In this document: piece by piece, positions 35,241-47,492 of the stretch
Layout of the letters: each line of letters begins with the position of its first letter
How positions within the stretch are numbered: the stretch's first letter is position 1
DNA from: Gambelia wislizenii
Lineage: Eukaryota; Chordata; Lepidosauria; Squamata; Crotaphytidae
Assembly: GCA_030847615.1 (NCBI GenBank)
Contig: JAUMIR010000002.1
Location: 322,553,386-322,617,385 of the forward strand
Direction of reading: 5' to 3'
DNA: 64,000 bases
Notes under the pieces: model-generated
Told to the model about the DNA's origin: nothing
The model's database searches: none
What the model saw: the letters and a program-made list of their open reading frames with translations, nothing else
Position numbers and translations under genes: made by a program

Positions 35241-36825
35241 GGCCTGGGCACGCAAATGGTCTTTGTATAAGGATGAAGCAGAAGTATATCCCAAATCTCT
35301 GTCAGGCCACTCAAGTAATGTGTGACTCGAGTGGTTCACGTGGGGGCCCCTATGTGCAAAAGCCTGATTTGCACAATTTCTCACACTACCCTGTTTTTTT
35401 TTTACCCAGAACAATTGAATGATTTGAATAGATCTTTAGATCTTGAAAACTGTGTTTATCTCAAATTGATTCCATGCTGACCATCTATAAGATAGATTCT
35501 GTGTAGTCTGCATAACAGGAAAACACTTCTCTCTGCAGTGTCATCACTAAGGCTAGTGTCACCCCTCCTCCCAACAGTGTCATCTGGTGCAGTTTGACAT
35601 CTCCGGGCCCCCTAGTGCTGCCACTGTCTCTCTATCACTGAAGATGTGGGTTGGGTATGGGGTTGTCCCATGCTATTTTGGTCTTGTTTTAATGGGGTCC
35701 ATTGTGAAGGGACTTCTCCCTAAGTATTGCTACATTCCTTCTCCCCTCCCCTCCCTTCCCCTCCCCTTCCTTCTTTTTATGCTGCAAGAGACTAACATGG
35801 CCTCTTCTTTGAAAACTTGCAATTTGATGCTAAAGAGTGAATCAGAGGAAAATAAATTTCTTGAAGAAATCCTCACAGATTTGTGTGATACAGTATAATA
35901 CAGTACTTTTTTTTAAGCAGTGGGATTACTCAAAATGTCAAGAAGGAGGGAAAAATACAGCATTCTTTTAGTGTGCTTATGTTGGTATTAACATACTCCC
36001 CACCCCTCTGAGTAACTTAGTGGATGCTGCTTTGAGAAGTAAGAAACCATCTTATCAATGATGACAGGAAAGCAAAGCAGTGAAAATGATCTTTTGATCA
36101 TATATCATTTTTTAAAGAACCACCAGCCTAAATCTATGGCTATTTATCCATTGTAAAGTCTTACTTTCAAGTATGTGAGCATAAATGGTTATTAAACTGA
36201 TGCTGATTTAGCTTAGAGTATTATATGTTTGTAAAGGGTGGAGAAAGTGAATTTTGATTAGCTTTAGCTGGTCAATGTCATAATTGATCTGGTACGCCTA
36301 TAGTATGTTAACTGTATTTCTGTAGCTGGTTTTTCATTTTTGTTATGTTGTATCTTTTACCTATATTGTCAAAACACAATTATTGGGAGTGGATATGCTT
36401 ACTAATAGCAGTTTATCTTTGCCTGCTTTGCAGACAGTTAAAAGCCAACAACTATAATTATATCCATGTTTTTAAATGGAGTAAAAAACTGAGAAAGAGA
36501 AGTTTTCATAAGCAGTGGATGCATCATAGTCAATCTGAATTACAGGGCACAAACGGTTCCAGCACATTTTTTTGGTTTTACAATAATTGTAACTTAAATT
36601 TGGTTTGGGGTATTTTACTACTGCCTGTTGTGTTTACGTGACCACATAAAGAGCAGTTAAATCCTGTAATTCTGGATTGCTTTCTCTTTTTATGTTCACG
36701 TATGTATCTATGTATATATATGTAGCATCTCAGATTAACTTTCTGTGATCCAAGTAAAAGATGTGAACTTCATTTAAAGACTTTGGTTTATGTTTCAGTG
36801 AGGTTACATAATATTAAACCCCACT
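35241..36825. other. Intron sequence, mostly unique
   Basis: The block 35535-35640 ('AGTGTCATCACTAAGGCTAG', 'GGTGCAGTTTGACATCTCCG') looks like an old dispersed repeat. The rest is AT-rich unique DNA, with 36170-36300 resembling conserved non-coding DNA by its TAATTG/GATTAGC content. No exon was seen. Confidence 0.45.
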
Positions 36826-37880
36826 GTTGTTAATTGCCATCATGTTGGCTTGACCTATGGCCGCCCTATGAGTGAGAGACCTCCAAAAAACCTGTCATAA
36901 ACAGCCTTGTCCAAGTCCTGCAAACTTTGGCTTCTTTGATTAAGTCTATCCATCTGGAATGCCGTCTTCCTGTTTTCCTACTGCCACCCACATTACCAAG
37001 CATTATTATCTCTCCTAATGAGTCATGTCATCTCATGATATGGTCAAAGTATGATATAGCTTCAGTTTGGTCATATTGGCGTCTAGGAAGAATTCAGGCT
37101 TGATTTCTTCTACAGTCCTTTTATTGGTCAATTTGGGACTCCATGGTATCTGTAGAACTCTCCTCCAGCACCACATTTCAAATGAGTTGATTCTCTTCCT
37201 GTCAGCTTTCTTCACTGTCCAGCTTTCACAACCATGCATAGAATCAGAAATATGATGGCATGGATGATCCTGACTTTGGTATTTATTGATATATCTTTAC
37301 ACTTGAGGATGTTACCTAGTTCATTCATCACTCCCCTTCCAAGTCATAATCTTCTGATCGTCTCCATTTTGACTTATGATTGAGCCAAGGTATAAAAGTC
37401 TTTGACAATTTTGATGTCATCATCATCATCCACTTTAAAGTTATATAAATGATCTGTGGTCATTTTTATTTTCTTAATGTTCAGCTCTAACCCTACTTTT
37501 GTGCTTTCTTCCTTGAGTTTCCTCAGTTATTGTTCCAAGTCTTGTCTGTTTTCTGCTAGTAATATGGTATCATTTGAATATCTTAAATTGTTGGTGTACT
37601 TCCTCCAATTTTCACACTTTTTTCTCCCAAGTCTGATTTAGCTTTCTGTATAATATGCTCTGTATATAAATTAAAGTGATAGGGTGATACAATGCAGCCT
37701 TTTCCTGACCCCCTTGCCAATTGGAAACCATTCTGTTTTTGCATATATTGTCCTTAACAGGCCTTTTGTCCCTAGTATAGGTTATGCTTTAGGACAATCA
37801 AATGTTGTGGCATACCTGTTTTTTTTTAGAGCAATCAATAGCTTTTTATGATCTATGAAATCCAAGGTTTTGATATATAA
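36826..37880 (-). mobile_element. BovB (RTE) LINE fragment, RT domain to 3' end
   Basis: On the minus strand the broken frames give NICKNRMVSNWQGG (before the RT core), KKTKIMTTDHLYNFKVDD and, at 37033-37239, HGCESWTVKKADRKRINSFE followed by MWCWRRVLQIPW and KPEFFLDA. These are signature blocks of BovB/RTE reverse transcriptases, which are very common in squamates. The 3' end lies at the left, near 36826. Multiple stops and frameshifts mean it is dead, and it is 5'-truncated. Confidence 0.88.
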
Positions 37881-37916
37881 TAAATGAAGCACAGGCTGAT
37901 TTTCTTCTGAAACCCT

Positions 37917-38110
37917 TCTTTGAGTTCTTTTTGACTGACGGTGACCCTAAGCTGACCTTATTATGGGGTTTCTTTGCAGGACTTGTTCAGATGGGGTTTG
38001 CCATTACTTTCCTCTAAGGCTGAGAGAGTGTGATTTGTTCAAGGTCACCCCATGGGTTTCCATGGCTAAGCCGGGATTTGAACCTGTGTCTCCAGAGTTG
38101 TAGTCCAGCC
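37917..38110 (-). mobile_element. tRNA-derived SINE, head-truncated
   Basis: Reverse-strand copy with CTTTTTGACTGACGGTGACC, GAGAGAGTGTGATTTGTTCA and GGATTTGAACCTGTGTCTCC. The outermost tRNA-like end (TCAAACCACT) is missing, so the copy ends within the reversed head. Confidence 0.82.
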
Positions 38111-38124
38111 CCTATAGTTCCATA

Positions 38125-38420
38125 CATTTATGGGCTGTGTACATATTTAGATAATAAAAGGGAGAAATGTTAGTAGCTGTAATTAATTTGATTTTGTTTA
38201 CTGCTGTTAATTAGCAGAAGACAAGCTGGCAATGTGAAAATGTAAGGACAGATACACTGATACTAGCTTCATACATTTTCTATCACTGAGATAATACTGC
38301 CTTTGTGATGAAAGCATGAGGCAAGGGTACAATAAAAAGGCAGCATAGAAATTTTTATTTTGCAGCTCTAAGCGTTCATTGTGAACACTGAAAGAAACAT
38401 GTTAAATATTTTGTAAAGTT
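38125..38420 (+). promoter_or_regulatory. Candidate conserved non-coding element
   Basis: A repeat-free AT-rich stretch dense in homeodomain-type sites: TAATTAATTTGAT at 38180-38192 and CTGTTAATTAGCAG at about 38204-38217. It sits inside the long second intron of a developmental transcription factor, where conserved enhancers are common. The judgement rests on composition and context only. Confidence 0.3.
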
Positions 38421-38544
38421 TTGCATACAGTGGAATACTTTCCTTGGCATAAACAGGTAAATCTTTGATGTTTAACCCACTAGCAGAGTCAACAGGCTAG
38501 TTTTACTGAAGTTCTCAAGTCTTTTTTTTTTTTTAAACTACAAG

Positions 38545-39070
38545 GGCTTGTCTGCACAAAGTGGCACCAGCTGCGACCTGTCTTAATGGTTTTACAGCCC
38601 CCATAAACTCTGCATGCCTGTAGCTGAGACAGCAGCCACCAGTGGATTACTTGTGTTTTTAAATCTGCTGCTGAACTTTAAAAAAAACACCGAAACCATA
38701 TTTTTATGGTGCACACAACCGATATTCCACATTTCCCAAAAAGAAAGAGAGAGAAAAAGATAGCACAAACCTTTTTTTTATTGTCTTAGCAATCACCCGC
38801 TAAAGTGAAAAATCCAACCCTGTAACCCTGCCCCGCCCCCTGTGTTCATCCAGCCAATCAGGTTTGCACTGTGTCCAGCACAGGGAAGCGATTCATGTTG
38901 AATCGTTTGTCTTAACGAGTGAAAATGTAAATATCACTGGAATTCTTATTTACTTTTTCCTCTTTTTGGCCCCCTCCTTCACAATATGACGAGACAATGT
39001 GGGATCCCATTAAGACAGCTCGTTTTCTGAGCAAATCCTGTGAGGAGTATTTTCGCCATGTGGACAACTT
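38545..39070 (-). mobile_element. hAT-like non-autonomous element, family H copy 3
   Basis: The ends GGGCTTGTCTGCACAAAGTG and CGCCATGTGGACAACTTT are approximately inverted. The reverse complement of the right end matches the left ends at 17820 and 28803. The interior CCCCGCCCCCTGTGTTCATC and CCAGCCAATCAGG matches the 28156 copy. There is no open frame of note. Confidence 0.7.
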
Positions 39071-39630
39071 TCAAGCCAGTCAGGTGGATAGATAAAAAAT
39101 AAAAGATCAGAATGTTGTTTAAAATTCTACAGTTTGGATAGCTTTTTCACCTACAAATAAAATTGCCAGGCTGACTACAGTTCTCTTCCAAAGTCATAAA
39201 AACACACTCCCTTGATCCACATTAAACAGGGCTCCTCCTACTCCTTGCTCCCTGCCATCTTAATGCATTATACACATTTCCTGCTAACTGTATAATGTAA
39301 ATAAAAATGTAGTTAAAGTGAGTGCGATTAGCATACCTTTTGTTACAGGATGCTTGATGTTCTAGGTGGAGGAGTCTGACATGTCCAACAAAGGTATCTG
39401 ATTTGCCTCAAAGGTGGGCTGATTTGCCAACAGACTCTCCTGTAACGTTATGTTGTATTCTTCCTCATATTTTACAAAAACATTGCATGTTAGTCAGAAG
39501 TTTTTAAATAAATTTATATCTTGGGTACATTTATCAGTGTCTTCTTTTTCCACCTGTATATATTTTCACATTGTTTATTTTCCCCACGTGGATAGTTACT
39601 GTCTTGGAGGTAATCATTCTTTATAGTTTG
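39071..39630. other. Unclassified intron sequence
   Basis: AT-rich with nothing recognised. Confidence 0.4.
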
Positions 39631-39866
39631 TACAGGTTGCATTGCCCGTATCCACAGAACCAATATCTGTTGTTGCAGTTATCCATGGCTGAAAAAATAG
39701 GGACCCATACCGCAGTCTCATGCTGGTAAATGCACACCTCTCTAGGAATCACTAGGTCCTCCAGTTCAACCCTGTGGTATGTTTGTACCGGAAGTCCTTT
39801 ATTTTAGTAGGGTTTGTCGTTATCCATGGTTTCATATCCTTCCGCAGATATGGGGAGTGACCTGTA
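39631..39866. mobile_element. Tigger/pogo-related element, family B
   Basis: It starts TACAGGTTGCATTGCCCGTA and ends ATGGGGAGTGACCTGTA, flanked by TA. It contains GTTATCCATGGCTGAAAAAA and TAGGTCCTCCAGTTC, shared with the copy at 56411 and, inverted, with 15033. Confidence 0.78.
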
Positions 39867-41280
39867 TTGTGTTTTTTTGGTTGCTTAACTTCTCTAATGC
39901 ATATACTTTGGATGATGTTGACAAATTATTAGATATATAGGATGAACAAAGGATGGAAGCAGCTATTTTCCTCTTAAAATGTCAGTAGCACTTAAAATAT
40001 CAATACAGGCCTACAGTCAGAAAGGGACTGGTAAACATTCTCTTTCTTCTGCAGTCATAATGAATCAGTTACTGTGTTTATTCCGTGCTCATTCTTGATG
40101 GTCCCAAACATACTATCAAGATCAACACAGATGGAACTGCAACCATAATTCTAAAATAATTAGTAGCAGTTTCAGCTCCCCTACTCCATCTCTGCAACTC
40201 CCAACACTGGAGAGGCGGAAGCCTGGAACTTCCCATAGTAGTTAATACATGGACAGACTTTCTTGATACATATTTAGAGAGCCACACATCATGGCCCTTT
40301 GCTTAAACATGCTACTGCCATTCTCCTCTTTCACACAAATGAGGAGAAACATTTTGCTTTAAACTAACTGCAGTTTTCTGCAATGTCTGAACTCAGGGAA
40401 TAGTGTATAATACCTGTTTCCTGAGAACAAGCCAGGATCTGAAGCCACAGTTTGATACTGCTTAATTACATGCCATTTGCAATGTTATAAATACATTCCT
40501 ATTCAGGTTACTTCTTATAGCAAAGTGTCATGCCTTTATTGGAGTAGTAATATGTCCCATTGCTGGACAAGTTGTCTGTTATCTGCCATCTTAGAAGTCA
40601 GTTTGGTGAAGTTGGTGTACATTTTAATTAAAGTGGATAACATGCTCAGCAATGGAGTGGTAATGCTGCAGGTTAATAGCAAAACCCATCAAGTCATGTA
40701 GCCTTGTTGTAAGGAAGAACTTGCCCAAGAATGGAGCTTGAGACTGCACATTCATAGCTTGTAATAATTCTGCGTTTGAAAGTATGACACACAGAAAGAT
40801 GATAATAAATTAAGGTTTGAATTCTATATTATCTTGAAATTCCTCTGAACCCAGTAGGTTTCATATTACAGAAGCAATTTTGCAGAACTTAGTGATTCAT
40901 TGTTGTATTACTGATAGGAGATTAATCATGTGTAATTGAATTCCCAGGCTACTAGTCTGGAGAATTCTTTTTTATTAATATATGTTCTAGAATATATTAA
41001 TGGTCATTCTGTGTTTTAAAAGAAAAGTCAAGATTTGCCATTTGTATGTTGTTAATAGTGTCATGACAAATACCCAGCAGCTGTATAAACTAATTTTTCT
41101 GTAGCTTTCAGCCATGGTAGTCTGTTCATAATAGACTATTGTTAGTGTTCATCCAATCTTTTTTAAAAAAGATTTTCGATCCAGTGCACTTTTCCATGTG
41201 TAATTTATTTCTGCCTATACATAGTAGAACTGTAGACTATTAGTAGCTTAAGATTCCCAGGCATTTTAGAAGTGTCATTT

Positions 41281-41344
41281 AGGTTTGTAACTTTTTGTCT
41301 CCAGATTGTAACTCTGTAGGTTTGTAACTTTTTGTCTCCAGATT
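41281..41344. repeat. 27-bp direct duplication, 37-bp period
   Basis: AGGTTTGTAACTTTTTGTCT plus CCAGATT occurs at 41281-41307 and again, without any mismatch, at 41318-41344, separated by GTAACTCTGT. The spacer itself starts like the repeat interior (GTAACT). It looks like a recent replication-slippage or tandem-duplication event. Confidence 0.93.
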
Positions 41345-41952
41345 AATCAGGTGGTATAGCAGTGCTTGAATTTATTATTAGTGCCCCTTAGCAATTCCTA
41401 TAAAATCAACCCTTCAGAAGTCTGGGACTGGGATCCTATACACTTCTACCTGGAAATTAGCAGGAATTACTTTTGAGCATACGTATATGGAATTGCACTG
41501 TAAGCGCAGGCAAAAGACAGGAATGAACGTGAATTCTGTAAACAGGGACCCTGTAATTCCCACCCACCCCATTTGTATGGAGGGGAAGTGGCTCACAATT
41601 CACAGGCAGGGCATGATGAACATTGCCTAATTGCAGGTGTGTTTTGTACATCTGCTTATTTTGTGCTATGGGGGGGGGGCACAAAAACAGCCCTGGGAGC
41701 TGCATGTGACCCATGGGCCACACTTCCTCCCTTCAGTCAAAATCTATATATAATAAATCATATTTTATTTGCTGTTGCTAAAAGGAGTATCATAGTCACA
41801 TAGTTTAATAGTAATAATGATGATTAAAGTATAATGAGTGAAACAGTCACAATGTGGCTAGAATGAAGGCAAAATAATAAATGAAAATATTACAACATTT
41901 ATTAATCAATTCTCTAACCACCCTGAATTCCCAGTTTTGGAAGAAAGGAGGG

Positions 41953-41977
41953 ATCATCATCATCATCATCATCATCA
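41953..41977. repeat. (ATC)n microsatellite
   Basis: About eight CAT/ATC trinucleotides in a row. Confidence 0.9.
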
Positions 41978-42168
41978 ATGTTTTAATAAAAAAAAATCCA
42001 TGAAGTGAATCCAAAGATGCCTATTAGAACTCCTAACATAACTTCCTGCTACCTTAAGAGCAAAAGCTGTAGAGGCAATGTTGGTGTGTAAGCTGCAAAC
42101 TCCCAATAGGGTTGGCCCTATTCTTGGCAGTCTTATTCTTTTTGTTAGTGTGTGGTTGGTTTTTAGTG

Positions 42169-42403
42169 TACAGTACGACTCTCCCCATATTTGCAGGGGT
42201 TACATTCCTCGACTTACCATGGAAATGTGAAACTGTGGATAATAGTGAATGCTATTGAAATGAATGACTTCTAACCCAGATTCCAGCAGGAGCAAACTAT
42301 AGAATTGCACGGGAGGACCTAGAAATTGCCTAGAGAGAACATATTTTCTCGGATGCAGGAAAGTTAAATTGCGGATACAGGTCCTATGGATACAGGATCA
42401 TAC
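42169..42403. mobile_element. Tigger/pogo-related element, family B
   Basis: It begins TACAGTACGACTCTCCCCAT and runs through GTGGATAATAGTGAATGCTA, ACGGGAGGACCTAGAAATTG-like sequence and CTAGAGAGAACATATTTTCT, to a worn right end near GGATCATAC. It is in the same orientation as the 15033 copy. Confidence 0.75.
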
Positions 42404-42587
42404 TTTTGATTACTTTTGATTAACCATGTCCTGCAGTCTTGGTCCAAATTTTCCAGATCATTTCAGGGAGGGAAGGGCATACATCATCTCAGTCTAGTCT
42501 AAACAGCAGAGGCTTTAGCTCTCATTGTTCCCTGGTCTGGAGTCCATGCCTGTAAGTGCCTTTCACAATTAATATTTTAAATCCCTA

Positions 42588-43346
42588 GTATGCCAGCTGA
42601 AAACAGCACAGACTTGGAGTAACCAGTAAAGAAAGTCAAAGAAGAAAGTGCAAAAGCAGGCTTAACTCTAAACATTAAGAAAACAAAAATAATGATCATG
42701 GAAGATTTACATAAAGTCAAAATAGACAATGATGAAATTGAAATAGTGAAAGACTTCACATTTCTTGGATCAATAGACCAGAACAGAGATTGCAGCCATG
42801 AAATCAGAAAAAGACTAGGACTGGGCAGGGCAGCTATGAAAGAATTAGACAAGATCATAAAATGCAAAGAGATAACACTAAAGTTAGGATCATTCAAGTA
42901 CAGTAGTTGTCTTTCCCATCACCATGTACAGATGTGAGAACTGGACAGTGAAGAAAGCCAATAAAAGGGAGAAGCAACTCATTCAAAATGTGTTTGAGAA
43001 AAGGGCTGAGGAAACTGTGGATGGCCGAAAAGATAAACAAATGGGTCTTAGAACAGTTCAAGCCTAAACTATCATTAGAAGCCAAGATGACCAAATTGAG
43101 TACTTTGGTCACATCATGAGAAGACACCGACTCACTGAAAAAGTCAATAATGCTAGGAAAGGTGGAGGGAAAAAGAAAGAAAGGAAGGCCATACACCAGA
43201 CAGATAGACTCAATCAGAGAGGTCACAAGTCTGAACCTGAAAAACCTGAGCAGGGTGGTAGAAGACAGAGGGTCTTGGAGATATCTGATTCATGAGGTCA
43301 CCATGAGCTAGGATCAACTTGGGGGCAATTAAAAACAACAACAAGT
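42588..43346 (+). mobile_element. BovB (RTE) LINE 3' fragment
   Basis: The translation at 42590-42900 includes SAKAGLTLNIKKTKIMI, IEIVKDFTFLGSID and LGRAAMKELDKIIKCKEITL. Later pieces include CENWTVKKANKR, QIEYFGHIMRRH and, near the end, LGSTWGQL. These are BovB RT C-terminal blocks in order. The element ends with an ACAACAACAAG-type tail at 43330-43346, the usual 3' end of this LINE. It is frameshifted and 5'-truncated. Confidence 0.9.
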
Positions 43347-44127
43347 ATATATGCAGCTTCTATAGTTGTTTATTGCAAAAAATTTAAAGAAAGGCCCATC
43401 AAAAATTCCTGTAGAGGGACATATGAGGTTTGGCTGTCTTAAAAATAATAAAGATAAATGCTGGGTGTGATAATGATAAATATAAAAGCTGTATTGCCTT
43501 CATTTAGTAATATCTGTGGATGTGGACACCTGAAAATACTGTGGCTTTTAATCTGTGACAAATGATAAAGTGTGGCTTATGAAAGGGTAAAGGTAGATCA
43601 AATAAGTTGCTCTTAATGTTTTCACCTAGCAAGTCTCATGAAAAGATTAAATAACTAAATTCAGACTAGACCATTGTCACTACTTGCCAAATTCTACATG
43701 CTTGAGCATCTGTCTAATCCATATTTGAATGCCAAAAACAGAAGCACATGATTTGGCACAGTACCAAAAACATGCCTCGGCACACTTCTGGAGATTCTTG
43801 CAAATGTTTGCATGTGTGCGCGTGCATGTGTGCTCAACACATACAGGGATCTGGAGAAGTTAAAATACTCTGCCCCATAATTATGCACACTGACATACAT
43901 TAGAATGTACAATTTGATCATTTTGCATTAAGATACTGACTCACAAGAGATTGATGTGCTGATTTTATTGTGATAGCTTTCTGTCTTGTACTCAAAGATA
44001 TAAAACCTGTTACCCTAAAATGCCAAAAAAATCCACTGAAAATACTAATTTTGAATGACAAACAGATGACTATTTGTCTGCATTATTTTTTATCAAATGC
44101 AAATTACATAATGCATGTTTCACAAAG
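43347..44127. other. Unique AT-rich intron sequence
   Basis: No recognised element, no coding signal. Confidence 0.45.
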
Positions 44128-44362
44128 TACAGTTGTCCCTCCGTATTCACAAATTTGGTATCTATGGATTTAAGTATTCACGGCTTGAAAATATTCTTTA
44201 AAAAATAATAATCCAAAAAGCAAACCTTGATTTTGCCATCTTATGTAAAGGACACCATTTTGCTATGCCATTGCATGTAATGGGACTTACGTATTCATGG
44301 ATTTGGGTATTCATGGGGGGGTCCTGGAACCAAACCCCAGCAAATATGAAGGGACAACTGTA
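44128..44362. mobile_element. Pogo/Tigger-like MITE, family A copy 2
   Basis: TACAGTTGTCCCTCCGTATT at the left and TGAAGGGACAACTGTA at the right form the best-preserved terminal inverted repeats of the family, with TA at both edges. The interior is nearly identical in order to the copy at 22220. Confidence 0.92.
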
Positions 44363-44549
44363 TTTACCATAGTCATAGTAATAGTTTTCCCTCTTAATTA
44401 TAGCCATTTCTTACGCCTATCCATATCAAGAATCATGTATTCTTATGAAAAACCATGATTTCCTAGAGTTCTTAAATAAACTATCTGTCATATACTGGCT
44501 TCTTCAGACTCAGTGACTAGCAGTTTCAGAGTTAAAAATAGAAAATTTT

Positions 44550-45440
44550 ATTATTATAGTAATGGTCACCCCCCCCGCAGTACACAGTGTTGCGTGAGGG
44601 GAGGGGCTTTAATGACTTCAAATGAACAGCGGCATAGGATTCAACCATGGTGCATCACACCATGTAAGGAGGAGGCAGGGGCAGATCTTGCTATATTTAG
44701 GTCATGCGTCCCTAGCCTCTTCCTCTTTTGCCTTTCGTCAAATGTGAGGACTGGACTAAGAGGGACTTTGTTCAGTGTAAAGGGTTTGGTTGCATGGATG
44801 GTGGATTACGAGGTTAGGGGCCTACTTTAGGTAGCCATAGAAAGTACACTCTTACCCCGTCTCGGCCATCTAGGGAATGGGGGCATCTTCCCAGCCTTCT
44901 CAGGAGTAGGGCCTTCTGCGCTACATGGTCCCAGCTTTCGTTGGCCGGCCACTGTCTGGTTGGTGTGTCCCTGCTGCTACAGCGGCTGAGCCTCCTGCCT
45001 TAGCCTCCTGCCTTTCACCTGGGGGGGGGGGAGGATTACATGGCTCACGCACCCCTGATGGACCTGGCCTTCGGCCTTCCACTGGAGAAGTGGGGGGGCT
45101 TTCCCCCACCTTCTGCCCGGCGGGGTAGTTTGCGCCAATACACTAAAAGCATTCTACAATGGACAAAATCTGGTGAGCTATACAGTCATTGGCTATCCAT
45201 CATCCCCACTCTCAGTTCCCACCATACCTGGGCTCAGCCCTCTTTTACCAGAGCTGAGTCCAGGTGCCCATCTTATCAGACAGTTACAGACATAGCGCAC
45301 ATACTCCCTTTCTGCAGCTAGACTACATACTCGTTAACAAGCACAGAAGAATGCAAATACCATTAATCACAAAGTTATACAGTAGAACTGAATTTGGCAG
45401 GAAAAGTTCACACCCAGGACTGATCCTGACACTATCCTGC
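44550..45440. other. GC-rich block of unknown origin
   Basis: The composition shifts abruptly to GC-rich at about 44570 and back to AT-rich near 45330. It has runs of C (44571) and G (45021-45030) and a local duplication of TAGCCTCCTGCCTT near 44990-45020. Overlapping open frames of 60-105 codons on both strands carry no recognised motif. It could be an LTR, a MITE body or an old retrocopy. I found no terminal repeats that settle it. Confidence 0.45.
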
Positions 45441-45779
45441 TCTACAGCAAACTTGCAATGAATTTGTTCTTTTTAATATGGATTCCATTCTAAAGGTACA
45501 CGGCTTCTACTCTTTCCCCCAAGGAACATTGAAATGCTGAAGATGGGCAAAGGACCCCCTCCAGTAGATTTGAAGATATTCATTCCTAATCAGTCCTAAT
45601 GTGATTGCAATTTAGTTAATTGATATAGGTAGATAGTTGAGGGAAGGGGTCATATTTACTATAAACAAGCATCCCGTTATTGGGAAATACCTGAAACACT
45701 TTAAGTGATTACACTGTTATAAGTAAATCTAGCTTATATAGTAGATATATCACATGTTGCAAAAGCAAGATTAAGGTTT

Positions 45780-46095
45780 GCATTTCAAAGTGGCTGCAGA
45801 AGGAGAGAAGAAGAGGCAGGCACAGCTCCACCTTGCCTAGGCCCAGAAGCAGAGGAAAGCCTTCATTCCCTCCATCCCAACTGCCACTGCCCTGGCCTCA
45901 GAGGGAGAGAAGAAGAGGCAGTATCTGCTGGACTTAATTCTCTCCCACACTGCAATCCCCTATTCCTTTTGTGTCATGTCTTAATTAGATTGTAAGCCTG
46001 AGGTCAGGGAACTAGGTTTTTTGTTTGGTTTTTTTACTTGTAAAGCACCATGTCTGGTGATGACACTATATAAATAAATGATAATAATAAAGTCT
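45780..46095 (+). mobile_element. Probable L2/CR1-group LINE 3' end
   Basis: TTAGATTGTAAGCCTGAGGT, CAGGGAACTAGG, TTGTAAAGCACCATGTCTGG and ACTATATAAATAAATGATAA resemble the 'agattgtaagcc...aagcgcc...tataaataa' 3' ends of L2-like LINEs. Upstream, GAGAGAAGAAGAGGCAG occurs twice, near 45802 and 45906. The left boundary is uncertain. Confidence 0.5.
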
Positions 46096-46972
46096 TGGCT
46101 AGGAATAATACAACTGTATGTTTCTCTCTGTGTGTTTCAGCTTTCCCTACAAAACAAAACTAAATGGGCAGAAATTCAAAATTTCTCTTTACAAACTGAA
46201 GTTACTTTGCTCCCAAGGGTAATCAAATGTGTTGGGTCCACACATTGGATCTGAACTGTTGAACTTGAGTTATCTAAGCAGATCAAAATGTAAGGCAATA
46301 AAATCATAGGGCAGTTCACCATTTATTTATGAGGACTGAATGCCACACAGAAAACAAAGGATGTTAAATTTATATGCTCTAAACATCTTAAACATCAAAG
46401 CACAAAACAGTCTTTGTTGAGATCTTTTGTTACTTTTTCAGGAATATTTTCACATTTGGAAATTGAGCATGAATGTCTAGAATAAAAACTGATTCAGCAA
46501 ACAAACATGCAATTCATAGGTTCTTGTAGCTCAGTTTGTTGTTTTAGAAAGTTCAGAAGCTTTATCTTTGTATATGGAATTTTTGTGACTTCTCTAAAAA
46601 TTGTAAACAAAGTGTTTTTGTGGTAAAATGAAAACCTTAAAAACATGGAGTACAGTGGTGTGGTTTCTAAGATTGCATATATGTTTATTTCTAAAAATCA
46701 TTTAAAGCCCACCATTCAGCAATTGAAAAGACCCCTAGTGTGGCTTTCAAATGAAATCATCATAATAAAAATAGAGCATTTAAATGCAGTTATTAAAACA
46801 ATCCTTCAGCCAACAGTTTTCAAGTTATTAAAACAGATTTGCTTGGGGAAGTAGGGGTTTACATAGTAGGACTGCAATCATAAGTATATTTACTTAATAG
46901 GAGGTCCCATTGAAATTAGTGGAACTTATATCTGAGTAAACATGTAAAGGATTTTGCATTGCCGACCACCTA
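46096..46972. other. AT-rich intron sequence with a short dispersed motif
   Basis: Mostly unique. The stretch 46868-46965 (GGTCCCATTGAAATTAGTGG, TCTGAGTAAACATGTAAAGG) is a clear instance of a short repeat common in squamates and also seen, in pieces, at 7150-7360 and 15430-15480. Confidence 0.5.
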
Positions 46973-47492
46973 GGGCTTATCTGCACAAACCAGGATGTGC
47001 TGGCTCCCCACCACCATATCCTGGCTGTGGACCATTTCATTACTGGATGAAATGGGCTCCAGAGTCCAGACAGAATGCTGGTCTGTTGCCACTGCCCTTT
47101 TCCTTGCTCTGCCGGGTCCAGGAAGCTGGTCCACGCTGTGTGACAAGCCCCCCCTACATGTGACCAGCCTTGGTCACATGCTGCAAGTCTGCTGCCCAGA
47201 CTCAGAAGAGTAAGACTGGCAGCTAGAACGATGGGCCTGCCTGCAGGGATGGGCTCCTGTGGACACACAAGGCCCGGTCCGTTTCCTCCCCAGTAGAAAC
47301 TGAGTAAACTGAGTATTTTTTAAAAATAGCTGTATCGGGTCCTTCCCTGGCTTGCCCCTGTCTGAGCCCTGTTTCTGCCTCGGGTTGTAAGGAATGCCTG
47401 GGGGCAGAAAAGGGCAAATGCATTGCGTCGTATGGACTGCAGGGCTCTCAGATGGGTGCAGAACAGCGGAAATAGTCCATGTAGATAAGACC
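46973..47492. mobile_element. hAT-like non-autonomous element
   Basis: The left end AGGGCTTATCTGCACAAA and the right end TCCATGTAGATAAGACCTT are inverted at most positions (reversed right: AAGGTCTTATCTACATGG). The GC-rich interior has overlapping open frames on both strands but no transposase motif. The terminal style is like the 38545 copy (GGGCTTGTCTGCACAAAG), so it probably belongs to the same broad family. Confidence 0.72.

Larger units (their letters stand above)
39867..42168. other. Intron sequence, mostly unique
   Basis: AT-rich DNA with a 37-bp-period duplication (41281-41344), a G9 run near 41670 and a (CAT)n run at 41953-41977. No exon or named large repeat. Confidence 0.45.

Noticed and set aside
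34406..35422. Open frames of 95-149 codons in the GC-rich island
   Set aside because: They overlap on both strands, carry no motif, and are expected from the GC content.
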